Assembly: GCA_964344055.1 (NCBI GenBank)
Contig: CAYFLT010000004.1
Span: forward strand, 62,001-126,000
Length of the DNA stretch: 64,000 nt
Source: OFTM10 sp964344055
GTDB lineage: Bacteria; Actinomycetota; Acidimicrobiia; Acidimicrobiales; Aldehydirespiratoraceae
Direction: 5' to 3'
Part shown: piece by piece, positions 42,753 through 50,557 of the stretch
Numbering within the stretch: position 1 is the first letter of the stretch
How the letters are laid out: every line of letters begins with the position of its first letter
Notes under the pieces: generated by a model
The model's database searches: none
What the model was told of the DNA's origin: nothing
Seen by the model: only the letters and a program-made list of their open reading frames with translations
Program-made: the position numbers and the translations under genes

Positions 42753-44968
42753 TCGCCCAACTCGAGAACACGACCCGATCCACGAGGACCCTCGCCGGAA
42801 TCGGCGTCTCACTGCTCGCCGTCGCCGCCGTCAGCCTGGTGAGCAACCGCTGGGAGCTGTTCGGCCCCAGCGTCCGCCTCGGCGTGCTGCTGGGTGCCTC
42901 CGCCGTCGTCCTCGTCGTCGCCACGACCCTTCGGCGGATCACCCCGGCCACCAGTCGGGCCCTCGACGTCCTCGTCGCAGTGCTTGCGCCGGTCGACGCA
43001 GCGGCGGTGGTCGTGGTGACCGGCGGAACGTGGCGGTCCGCCCTCATCGCGGCCGGTCCGGCCACGGTGCTGGCGAGCGAGCCCCTGCGGCGCCGGGGGG
43101 AGTCCCGCTGGCTGGTCGACGGCGCAACGGCAATCGGCGGTGCGCTGCTGTGCACGGGTGTCGCGGCGACGTTCGATCTCCCGGCGCCGATCCTGGTCGC
43201 CGGACTCGGCGCGGTGACGATCCTGGTCCGGGCCAGCTGGCACGGGCGTTCGGTGGGCTTGATCTGGGCGGGTGCGGCGGGCCTGACTCCCGCGCTCCGC
43301 GTACTGGACGAGGTGGCCTTCACCGGGACGGGCGTGATGCGGGAGATCGGGCTCCTCGACGCCGCCTCCGTCACCGACACGATCGTGACCGGCACGATCG
43401 CCGCCATAGCGCTGGGCTCCGCCGCCTGGCGGGACCGTGCGCCGCTCCCCGCGTTCCTCGCGGTGGCGTCAGCCGGCGCGGCTGGGATCCAGGTGTGGGC
43501 GACCTACGAGCCACCCGCCACGGTCGCCCTGCTCGCCGTGGCCATCGTGGCCGGCCTCGCGGAGGTCGGCTTCGCCGCGCGCCGTTGGGCCGAGGTTCCA
43601 TCCCGCATCCGGGAGGCCGTCGAAACCGCCAACACGATCCTCCTCGCCTTCCTCACCCTGGTGGTCGGCGCGATGGCGTGGTCGCACGCGATGGAGGACG
43701 GGATCGCGACGGCCGACGCTCCCTACACCGCTGCCGTTCTCGGGCTCGGCTGGCTCGTCGGGGACGGCCGCCGTATCGCTCGCCGGGAGGTGTGGGCGGC
43801 CACGCTTCCGGGAGTGGCCGTGGCCGCGATGTCGGCGGTGGCACTCGCGACCGATCGTCACGACGTCGTCGGACTCGTGGTCTTCGGGTTGGGCGTCCTC
43901 GCATTCGCCCTGCGCCGGCCGTTCCGCGACGCCGTCGCCCTCACCGCCTTCGTCGTCGCGCCCGCTGTCGTCTACGACGTGACCGTGCTCGCCGGCCTGC
44001 TCGGTGCCGGCTCCACGCTCGGCATCGTCTTGATCGCCCGTCGGGTGGTGGCGATGACGGTGACCCTCAACGGTGTACCCGTGGATCGCACCGATGCCCG
44101 ACTGTTCGCGGGCGTGGCCGGATCGGCTGGTCTGCTGATCCTCGCACTCGGCGGTGGCTCGGTGTCGGAGTGGGACCTCGTGGTCGGCGGCCTGTACCTG
44201 GTGATCGGCGNNNNNNNNNNNNNNNNNNNNNNNNNNNNNNNNNNNNNNNNNNNNNNNNNNNNNNNNNNNNNNNNNNNNNNNNNNNNNNNNNNNNNNNNNN
44301 NNNTGATCGGCGGCTGGACTGCGGCCGAACTGCTCGACGGACGAGTTCCCGTCATCGGCTGGCTCTACCGCGGCCTCGCCTACGTCGGTCTGGTCGTCGT
44401 CGCGGTCGACCATCGCTGGTTGGGCGCGGCCACCGCGCTTCTCATCACAGTCCTGCACGAGTGGGATGCCGCGGCCATGAACTCGCGACTCCATCGCATC
44501 GGCACCGTGGTCTCGCTGACGACGGCGTGGATGCTGGCCGCCGACGCTCTCGACGTCAGCGTGGCCGAGGTCTACCTGTACCCGCCGCTGTGGCTCGGGG
44601 CCGCGGCCCTCGTGGCGTCCGATGCCATCGGTGACGATCCGCCGTGGACGATCCTGGTCCCCGCGTTGGTGTTCTCGGCCGGAATCTCGGTGCTCGGCCG
44701 GGTCGACGACGGGCGGGCGGTCCACCTCGTTCTGCTCGGCTGTGTGTGCCTGCTCGTCGCCGGATGGGGTGCCGCGCGGAACGACCGGGTGGTGCTGGCG
44801 GTCGCCGGTGCCGGCGCGGTGGCGGTCGCCGTGTTCGAGGGTCTCGCCCGGTCGGTCGGGGTCGAGACGTGGGGCTGGCTGGTCATCGGTGGGCTGGCGG
44901 CAGTCACCGCGGCCGGACTCCTCGAGGCCCGGGGTGCCCCCGCCGCCGAGGATGCATCCGTAACCTGA
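42749..44968 (+). CDS. Large polytopic membrane protein, contains 93-N gap
   Basis: About 740 residues counting the gap, with more than 18 hydrophobic segments and few charged loops; family not recognised. The gap at 44211-44303 keeps the frame as written, but its length may be arbitrary. Segments include TLAGIGVSLLAVAAVSLVSN, LDVLVAVLAPVDAAAVVVVT and DAVALTAFVVAPAVVYDVTV. It is sandwiched between an acyltransferase (ATGA overlap) and a sensor kinase (4 bp gap), suggesting a cell-envelope assembly or export role (inference). Confidence 0.65.
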   Translation: MIAQLENTTRSTRTLAGIGVSLLAVAAVSLVSNRWELFGPSVRLGVLLGASAVVLVVATTLRRITPATSRALDVLVAVLAPVDAAAVVVVTGGTWRSALIAAGPATVLASEPLRRRGESRWLVDGATAIGGALLCTGVAATFDLPAPILVAGLGAVTILVRASWHGRSVGLIWAGAAGLTPALRVLDEVAFTGTGVMREIGLLDAASVTDTIVTGTIAAIALGSAAWRDRAPLPAFLAVASAGAAGIQVWATYEPPATVALLAVAIVAGLAEVGFAARRWAEVPSRIREAVETANTILLAFLTLVVGAMAWSHAMEDGIATADAPYTAAVLGLGWLVGDGRRIARREVWAATLPGVAVAAMSAVALATDRHDVVGLVVFGLGVLAFALRRPFRDAVALTAFVVAPAVVYDVTVLAGLLGAGSTLGIVLIARRVVAMTVTLNGVPVDRTDARLFAGVAGSAGLLILALGGGSVSEWDLVVGGLYLVIGXXXXXXXXXXXXXXXXXXXXXXXXXXXXXXXXIGGWTAAELLDGRVPVIGWLYRGLAYVGLVVVAVDHRWLGAATALLITVLHEWDAAAMNSRLHRIGTVVSLTTAWMLAADALDVSVAEVYLYPPLWLGAAALVASDAIGDDPPWTILVPALVFSAGISVLGRVDDGRAVHLVLLGCVCLLVAGWGAARNDRVVLAVAGAGAVAVAVFEGLARSVGVETWGWLVIGGLAAVTAAGLLEARGAPAAEDASVT
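44211..44303. other. Assembly gap (93 N)
   Basis: Sequence unknown; lies inside the polytopic membrane protein gene. Confidence 0.99.
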
Positions 44969-44972
44969 GTCG

Positions 44973-46055
44973 GTGGCGGCTCCGCAGGCAGCGTTGGATC
45001 AGGGCATGGCACGGGGACTGCTCGCGTTCCGCTGGCTGACGCTCGGCTGGGCATGGGTCGGCCTCGTCCTGCAGCGGGATCACGTCGAGCGGTGGTGGGT
45101 CGGGATCGTGCTGTTGGGACTCGCCACCGGCGTGACCGTCGTCGTCACCCGAGCGGTGGTCCGCGACCGACGCGACCGCGGAAACCACGGGCTCAACGCC
45201 GTCGAGGTCGGGGTCGCGACAGTACTGCTGCTCGGTGAGGCCGCCGTGTTCGACGCCGCGAGAGAGCAATCACTGGCGTGGGCCTGGCCGGCAGCCGGCA
45301 TCATCGCCGTCGCGATCGCGGCCGGCTGGCGATGGGGTGTGCTCACCGCCGCGGGACTGTCGGCGGCGAGCTTCGTGGGTGAGGCGATCCTGCGTGAGGA
45401 GTTCGACTGGTCGACATCGACGGCATCGAAGGCCGCCCTGATGATGCTCGCCGCCCTATCGGCCGCCATGATCGCCAACGTCCTCCGCGACGCCGAGCGG
45501 GAGATCTCCACTGTCCGGGCCCGGGAGGAGATGGGCCGCGTGATGCACGACGGTGTGCTGCAGACGCTGGCGGTGATCCAGCGACGCAGCTCCGACGAGC
45601 AGTTGCGTTCGCTGGCGGCGGAACAGGAGCGCGATCTGCGGGCCTACCTGTTCGAGCGGCCCCGGGCGTCCGAGAGTCTGCCGGTGCTGTTGCGGACGGC
45701 CGTCGACACCGCGGCACGGCGGCACGGCGTCGAGGTGGGTGTCGTCATTGCCGACGACCTCCCCGACGTCGCCCATGACCAGGCCGAAGCACTCGCCGGC
45801 GCGGCGGGGGAGGCGGTCACGAATGCTGCCAAGCACTCCGGCGGTGGTCGGATCTCGGTCTACGCCGAGCCGACCGATGACGGCAGGGTCTACTGCTCGG
45901 TGCGCGACACCGGTGTCGGATTCGACCCGTCGGCGGTGGTGGCCGGCGAGGGCCTGTCGGGGTCGATCGAGGCGAGGATGGCGTCGGTCGGCGGTCGATC
46001 CGAACTCCGGAGTTCGCCCGGCCGCGGCACCGAGGTGCAACTGTGGACGACATGA
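44973..46055 (+). CDS. NarL-class sensor histidine kinase
   Basis: 360 residues: four to five membrane segments in the first 165 residues, then a HisKA_3-type dimerisation helix REEMGRVMHDGVLQTLAVIQ (phospho-His in the MHDG motif) and an HATPase domain with N-box GEAVTNAAKHSGGG and G-box RDTGVGFDPS. GTG 44973 starts it four bases after the previous stop; ATG 45006 is an alternative. It overlaps the response regulator gene, forming a two-component pair. Confidence 0.9.
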   Translation: MAAPQAALDQGMARGLLAFRWLTLGWAWVGLVLQRDHVERWWVGIVLLGLATGVTVVVTRAVVRDRRDRGNHGLNAVEVGVATVLLLGEAAVFDAAREQSLAWAWPAAGIIAVAIAAGWRWGVLTAAGLSAASFVGEAILREEFDWSTSTASKAALMMLAALSAAMIANVLRDAEREISTVRAREEMGRVMHDGVLQTLAVIQRRSSDEQLRSLAAEQERDLRAYLFERPRASESLPVLLRTAVDTAARRHGVEVGVVIADDLPDVAHDQAEALAGAAGEAVTNAAKHSGGGRISVYAEPTDDGRVYCSVRDTGVGFDPSAVVAGEGLSGSIEARMASVGGRSELRSSPGRGTEVQLWTT

Positions 46056-46693
46056 CCGGCTCTGCTGCTGCGCCACGTACCCGGGTGGTGGTGGCCGACG
46101 ACCATCCGATCTGGGTGTCGGGCCTGCGGGCCGATCTCGGCGAGGTGTTCGACGTGGTGGGGGAGGCCGGCGACGCGGCGGAGGCGGTCGCCCTGATCCG
46201 GGAGCTCGAGCCCGACCTCGTGCTGTGTGACCTCCACATGCCCAAGGGTGGCGGTATCGCGGTGGCGCAGCAGTGTGGCGGCGAGACCAATGTCGTCATC
46301 CTCACCGTGTCGGAGGCCGAGCGAGACGTCCTCGACGCGGTGGCGGCGGGCGCGCTCGGCTATCTCACCAAGTCCACCGCGCCAGACGAGCTTCGGGAGG
46401 CGTTGACCCGCGCCGCGAACGGTGAGCCAGTGTTCTCGCCGTCGCTGGCCTCCCTGGTGCTCACTGAATTCCGGCGGCTCCGCTCCGCCGATGAGCCGGC
46501 CAGTGCGCTAACCGAGCGCGAGCGAGAGGTGCTCCAGTACGTGGCCCGTGGCCTCAGCTACCGAGAGATAGGTGAGGAGCTGTTCATCTCGCCCAAGACG
46601 GTCGAGAACCACACTCGCAACATTCTCGAGAAACTGCGTCTCTCCAAGAAGCAGGAGCTCATGCGCTACGCCCTCGAACACGGCATCGAATAG
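46043..46693 (+). CDS. NarL/LuxR-type response regulator
   Basis: Receiver plus LuxR helix-turn-helix, about 216 residues. Acidic pocket in VVVADDHPIW, phospho-acceptor Asp in DLVLCDLHMPKGG, Lys in GYLTKST; DNA-binding domain SALTEREREVLQYVARGLSYREIGEELFISPKTVENHTRNILEKLRL. GTG 46043 overlaps the kinase stop; ATG 46052 is possible. Partner of the upstream kinase. Confidence 0.92.
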   Translation: MDDMTGSAAAPRTRVVVADDHPIWVSGLRADLGEVFDVVGEAGDAAEAVALIRELEPDLVLCDLHMPKGGGIAVAQQCGGETNVVILTVSEAERDVLDAVAAGALGYLTKSTAPDELREALTRAANGEPVFSPSLASLVLTEFRRLRSADEPASALTEREREVLQYVARGLSYREIGEELFISPKTVENHTRNILEKLRLSKKQELMRYALEHGIE

Positions 46694-46793
46694 CGCGTTC
46701 GAGCACTCGGCGCGGCGTAACTGACGCCTTCTGTGGCGGTGGTGACGAAGGGCCCTAGGGCATGTGTCTCAGGTGGAGCATTATCACCAGTAG

Positions 46794-46817
46794 AGATTGT
46801 GAATTGATTCACGATCT
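46794..46817. promoter_or_regulatory. AT-rich palindrome upstream of membrane protein gene
   Basis: Left half AGATTGTGAAT, centre TG, right half ATTCACGATCT, with one mismatch, in a notably AT-rich 172-bp gap and about 50 bp before the start of the next gene. Candidate regulator binding site; the adjacent NarL-type regulator is one possible ligand. Confidence 0.45.
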
Positions 46818-46865
46818 GTTCTTCGCATACCAAAGATCGCATCGAGAGAAAGAAAGAAGCGTCAG

Positions 46866-47633
46866 ATGAAGAAGCGACTCACATACGTCGGATATGCCCT
46901 CGTAGTCGTCGGTCTGGCATTTGGGATCGCAGGCGGCATCGCCTACACCCGAGTACAGGATGGATACGACTCACTCCAGGCATTCAGCGAGGCCCAGAAC
47001 GTCACGCTGAACTACCACGAGGACGGCCAGCTGGTCGACCGAGGCACCGTCGAAGGCGCCCAGGCGATCATGACCATGCTCACTGAAGACTGGAACTACC
47101 CGGTCGTCGAGTCCGATCTCGATCCCAACGATCCGCTCGTGAACACCGCCACCGAGTACATGTACCAGATGGCAGTGATCGTCTATCACGTCGGTCACGG
47201 CACCCAGGAAGTCATCCTCACCGAGGACGTCGAGTACAACGGCGAGTTCTTCGCCGCTGGCACCTATGAGGTCGAGATCGACGGCAAGTACTGGACCGAC
47301 TTCGACCGGATGCATCCGCTCGAGGGCCCGGCTGACATACGCCCAGGCCCAGGCCGCGCTCGACGGNNNNNNNNNNCCTGGAGCGGCACCGTGCATGGGC
47401 TCGTCGGTGAGCTCGGCGTCGGCACCGTCACCCACTCCACCCTCCAGATGGGTCTCGCCCTGTCGGCCCTGTTCGGTGGTCTCGGACTTGTCTTCCTGCT
47501 CAGCGGCGGCGGCCTGATCTGGGCGATGAAGGCGAAGGATGACGAAATCGAGGTCGACGAGGATGTCGAGCTCGAGATGAAGGTCCCCGACACCGTCCCG
47601 GACGACTTCGTCGAAGAGATGAAGATCGGCTGA
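46866..47633 (+). CDS. Membrane protein with extracytoplasmic domain; gap and frame slip
   Basis: About 255 residues: N-terminal membrane helix YVGYALVVVGLAFGIAGGIAYTRVQDGY, an exported-type domain with VILTEDVEYNGEFFAAGTYEVEIDGKYWTDFDRMHP, a second helix near 205-230, and an acidic C-terminal tail. Just before the 10-N gap (47367-47376) the better reading is in another frame (ARLTYAQAQAALDG), so a base is probably missing near 47328-47335 at the contig edge. Family not recognised. ATG 46866 with upstream purine-rich GAGAGAAAGAAAG. Confidence 0.6.
   Translation: MKKRLTYVGYALVVVGLAFGIAGGIAYTRVQDGYDSLQAFSEAQNVTLNYHEDGQLVDRGTVEGAQAIMTMLTEDWNYPVVESDLDPNDPLVNTATEYMYQMAVIVYHVGHGTQEVILTEDVEYNGEFFAAGTYEVEIDGKYWTDFDRMHPLEGPADIRPGPGRARRXXXXWSGTVHGLVGELGVGTVTHSTLQMGLALSALFGGLGLVFLLSGGGLIWAMKAKDDEIEVDEDVELEMKVPDTVPDDFVEEMKIG
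47367..47376. other. Assembly gap (10 N)
   Basis: Placeholder gap inside the membrane protein gene, with a frame slip at its left edge. Confidence 0.99.
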
Positions 47634-47765
47634 CGCACAATCCCAGCTGATCCCGACCGCCCTGGCCTGCCCCCCCCTCAAGGCCAGGGCGGTTCCGCGT
47701 TCGCGAGCCCCCCAGATGAGAATGGGGGAATCTCCGGATGGTTCGTCCGCCGTTTCGCCGCGACG

Positions 47766-48842
47766 ATGGTCGGCATGGCCGGACCAGCGCGACGAGTCTC
47801 CTCGGATCGAGAGCGGCGTCTATGGATCTGGACCGCCGCGGTTCTCGTCGCGATCTACTCGACCCTCGGACCGGCGCGGACGGTGTCCGAGTCGCTGCGC
47901 GAGCACAACCTGCTGCGCCTCTCGATCGCCGCCGCCCTGCTGGCCGTCCTCGGCCCGGTCGGCTGGCGTTGGCTACGAGGACGCCCGGACCTCGCCGAGG
48001 TGGCAGCGATGCTTGCGGTCGGGTCCGCGTACCTCATGGTGGCGGCGAGGATCGAGAGCTGGGAGGAGCGGACCCACCTGTTCGAGTACGGGATCGTGGC
48101 TGCGCTGATCCACATGGCCCTTCTCGAACGCCGGCGTAACGGTCGTCCGGTGCCGGTCCCCGCGGCGCTGACAGTGACCGCGACGGCGGTGTTCGGCTTC
48201 GTCGACGAGATCATCCAGTTCTTCTTGCCCGACCGTGTCTTCGACCTCGTCGACGTCGGCTTCAACGTGCTCGCCGGGTTCCTGGTCGTGGCGGCGAGGC
48301 TGGCGATTCCGCCCCAGCCGAGACCGGGATGGCGGGTGTGGTTCCTGTGGCTCATGGCGGGCGCGGTGGGCTGGGGCTGGGGCGTGTACTGGGGTTGGTA
48401 CGACAACACCGAGCCCACGATGTGGGAGGCGGTTCCTGACGTCGTTCTGTCCGGGTACCTCGGTCTGGCGTCCGGCGCGGTCGCGATGGGTGTGCTGCAG
48501 TGGCTGGTGCTGCGCGCCCAACTGGAACGGCCGACTCGGTGGATCGCGGCCGCCCTCGGGGCGCTCGCGGTGGTCGGCGGGATCGTGTTCGGCGTGGGCG
48601 CCGTCGACGAGGAACTCGGCTGGTTCGTGGGAGTGGGCGCCTTCGGAGGCACGGTCGGGCTGCTCCAATGGGCTGTGCTGCGGCGCCAGGTCCCGTGGGC
48701 GTGGGTCTGGGTACCGATCAGTGCCGGGGCCTGGGTTGTCGGGCTCCCGCTCGGCGACGCCGGCGGTCCGCCCGCTCTCGGTGCCGTCTACGGCGTCATC
48801 ACCGCCACCACTCTGGTGGTGCTGCTGCGTTCTCGTCGCTGA
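47766..48842 (+). CDS. VanZ-like integral membrane protein
   Basis: 358 residues, about nine hydrophobic segments. The first half resembles VanZ-like proteins: THLFEYGIVAALIHMALL, FGFVDEIIQFFLPDRVFDLVDVGFNVLAG (E-I-x-Q and D-V-x-x-N pattern). The second half is a separate membrane module with GWGVYWGWYDNTEPTMWE and several helices of unknown role. ATG 47766 or 47775. The stop is followed after about ten bases by a strong palindrome. Confidence 0.7.
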   Translation: MVGMAGPARRVSSDRERRLWIWTAAVLVAIYSTLGPARTVSESLREHNLLRLSIAAALLAVLGPVGWRWLRGRPDLAEVAAMLAVGSAYLMVAARIESWEERTHLFEYGIVAALIHMALLERRRNGRPVPVPAALTVTATAVFGFVDEIIQFFLPDRVFDLVDVGFNVLAGFLVVAARLAIPPQPRPGWRVWFLWLMAGAVGWGWGVYWGWYDNTEPTMWEAVPDVVLSGYLGLASGAVAMGVLQWLVLRAQLERPTRWIAAALGALAVVGGIVFGVGAVDEELGWFVGVGAFGGTVGLLQWAVLRRQVPWAWVWVPISAGAWVVGLPLGDAGGPPALGAVYGVITATTLVVLLRSRR

Positions 48843-48852
48843 TGCACCCCCG

Positions 48853-48903
48853 GCTTTTCTGACACATTCGGACCGCCAACTGGTCCGGATGTGTCAGAAA
48901 AGC
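48853..48903. repeat. Palindrome, TGACACAT family, copy 5
   Basis: 22-bp arms starting GCTTTTCTGACACATTCGG, one G-T type mismatch, loop of seven bases. It follows the VanZ-like gene and could terminate it. Confidence 0.85.
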
Positions 48904-48929
48904 GGGGTGGGAGCGGTCCAACCGGGATC

Positions 48930-48970
48930 TCTGACACATTCGGACCGAATGATGGTCCGGAAGTGCCAGA
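48930..48970. repeat. Palindrome, TGACACAT family, copy 6 (degenerate)
   Basis: TCTGACACATTCGGACC pairs imperfectly with GGTCCGGAAGTGCCAGA. It lies upstream of the AbiEi/DUF559-like gene, 26 bp after copy 5. Confidence 0.75.
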
Positions 48971-49032
48971 AAAGGGGGCGGGCGGACGTCGTGACGAACG
49001 TGCTGTCACACCCTCATGCTTTGATCGCGGAC

Positions 49033-49944
49033 ATGCCACGAGACATGACCCGTCTCGTTCGGAAGGCCACGAGCCAATTCGGCCTCCTCACCGTTGAACA
49101 GCTCCGCAAGGAAGGCGTCACCAAGTCGTGTCAGGCGACACTGGTGCGACAGGGGATGTTGGAGACGATCCGTCCTGGTGTCGTTCGTATCATGGGTGCG
49201 CCCGACTGCTGGGAACAGCAGCTCGGCGCGGTGACCCTCACGAGCGGCACTCCGCTCGGTGCCAGCCATCGGAGCGCGCTGCGGCTATGGGATCTGCGCA
49301 ACCGATTCGAGGGGCTGGAGGTCTCCGTGCGCTATCCGGGGAATCGTCGGCTGCCAGGTGTGATCGTCCACCGCTCTGTCGACCTGATCGAGCGCGATCT
49401 CACCGTGGTGAAGGGAATCAGAGTTACCTCCGTGGCGCGGACGATCTGCGACGCGGGACTGATCTTCCCGCCGTCGGAGGTCCAGCGGATCACCGACCAC
49501 GCAGTTGCCACAGGGCTGGTCTCTCCGGCTGAGTTGATGGCCGTTCGGCGGCGCGTGGGCGAGCACGGCCGGAACGGTGTGGTGAAGCTGGAGGGTGCGG
49601 TCGAGGGTCTGCCGAAGGACGCGGGCGATGCCGATTCGGGTCCGGAGGTCGAGCTCCTGCGTGTCCTCGAGAAGGCCGGTCTGCCCACTCCGGCGAGGCA
49701 GTACTCGGTGACCGCGGCTGGCAACCAGTACTACATCGACCTCTGCTATCCGGAGGCCCGTGTCGCCCTTGAGTATGACGGGGTTGATCCGCACACCCGC
49801 TTCGACCGGTTCGTCGATGATCGCCGTCGCCAAAACGACCTCGTCACTGCGGGTTGGACCGTCCTTCGCTACACCAAGGTCGACCTCCGAGATCGACGGG
49901 AGGCGCTGGTTGCCCAAGTGCGCCGGAACCTCCGCCATCTCTGA
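49033..49944 (+). CDS. AbiEi-like/DUF559 protein
   Basis: 303 residues. The N-terminal winged-helix region (MTRLVRKATSQFGLLTVEQLRKEGVTKSCQATLVRQGMLETIRPGVVRI) resembles type IV toxin-antitoxin AbiEi antitoxins; the C-terminal part (YYIDLCYPEARVALEYDGVDPHTRFDRFVDDRRRQNDLVTAGWTVLRYT) resembles DUF559/Vsr-like nuclease folds. No partner toxin gene is adjacent. ATG 49033 is chosen over the long upstream open frame. The TGA stop lies inside the palindrome 49940-49980, and palindromes also precede the gene, so it is flanked by repeats on both sides. Confidence 0.8.
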   Translation: MPRDMTRLVRKATSQFGLLTVEQLRKEGVTKSCQATLVRQGMLETIRPGVVRIMGAPDCWEQQLGAVTLTSGTPLGASHRSALRLWDLRNRFEGLEVSVRYPGNRRLPGVIVHRSVDLIERDLTVVKGIRVTSVARTICDAGLIFPPSEVQRITDHAVATGLVSPAELMAVRRRVGEHGRNGVVKLEGAVEGLPKDAGDADSGPEVELLRVLEKAGLPTPARQYSVTAAGNQYYIDLCYPEARVALEYDGVDPHTRFDRFVDDRRRQNDLVTAGWTVLRYTKVDLRDRREALVAQVRRNLRHL

Positions 49945-49980
49945 CACATCTGGACCGTGTGCTGGTCCGGATGTGTCAGA
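49940..49980. repeat. Palindrome, TGACACAT family, copy 7
   Basis: Arms TCTGACACATCTGGACC and GGTCCGGATGTGTCAGA with one mismatch, loop GTGTGCT. It carries the stop codons of both convergent genes (49942-49944 plus, 49976-49978 minus). Confidence 0.85.
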
Positions 49981-50554
49981 AAAGCCGTTTGGTGGCGACG
50001 AGGTGGGCTTCGTGGCGGTCGTTGTCGCGCCACTCCTCGCTGTGGTGGAGGATCTTCACGCCGTCGCCGATCAGCCCGACGACTTCGCCCTCCTCCAGAA
50101 GGAAGGGCCGGCCCGGCCGCTCGTGGCGCTCGAGGTTGGTGACCGTCGCGATCACCACAGCGAGCAGCCCACCAGGAGCGAGCCCCCGGACCATCGCGGC
50201 GAAGAGGTCCTGCTGGAGGTAGTTGGCGACCGTGATCACGTCCCAGGGGCCGGCCGGTAGGGGCTCTGACTCCAGGTCGACCTCGACCGTCGCGATGAGG
50301 AGATCCTCCGCCAGCGCTCGCTGGCGGGCCTGGATCAGGCCGACGTCGGACACATCGCAGACGGTGACGTCGAAGCCGAGCCGGGCGAACTCGAGCGAGT
50401 CGGCCGACCCGCCACCCGCAACGTCGAGCACCCGACCGGTCCCATCAGCGGGAAGCCACGGCTGCAGCAGGTCGACCAGCTTGGATCCGTGACCGGTGCC
50501 GACTCCTGCGGCCGCCCACTTGTCGTTCCACTTGTCGCGGTCGCCGACCGCCAC
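49976..50554 (-). CDS. Class I SAM-dependent methyltransferase, TehB-like
   Basis: 192 residues. Motif I RVLDVAGGGSADSLEFARLGFDVTVCDVSDVGL near residue 41, then DLESEPLPAGPWDVITVANYLQQDLF and GLAPGGLLAVVIAT. The opening DRDKWNDKWAAAG is seen in small TehB/thiopurine-type methyltransferases. GTG start 50554, three bases after the valS stop, so it is co-transcribed with valS. Substrate unknown. Confidence 0.8.
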   Translation of the reverse strand: MAVGDRDKWNDKWAAAGVGTGHGSKLVDLLQPWLPADGTGRVLDVAGGGSADSLEFARLGFDVTVCDVSDVGLIQARQRALAEDLLIATVEVDLESEPLPAGPWDVITVANYLQQDLFAAMVRGLAPGGLLAVVIATVTNLERHERPGRPFLLEEGEVVGLIGDGVKILHHSEEWRDNDRHEAHLVATKRLF

Positions 50555-50557
50555 GGC

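Noticed and set aside
49033..49944. Complete type IV toxin-antitoxin system
   Set aside because: No AbiEii-like nucleotidyltransferase or other toxin gene is adjacent.
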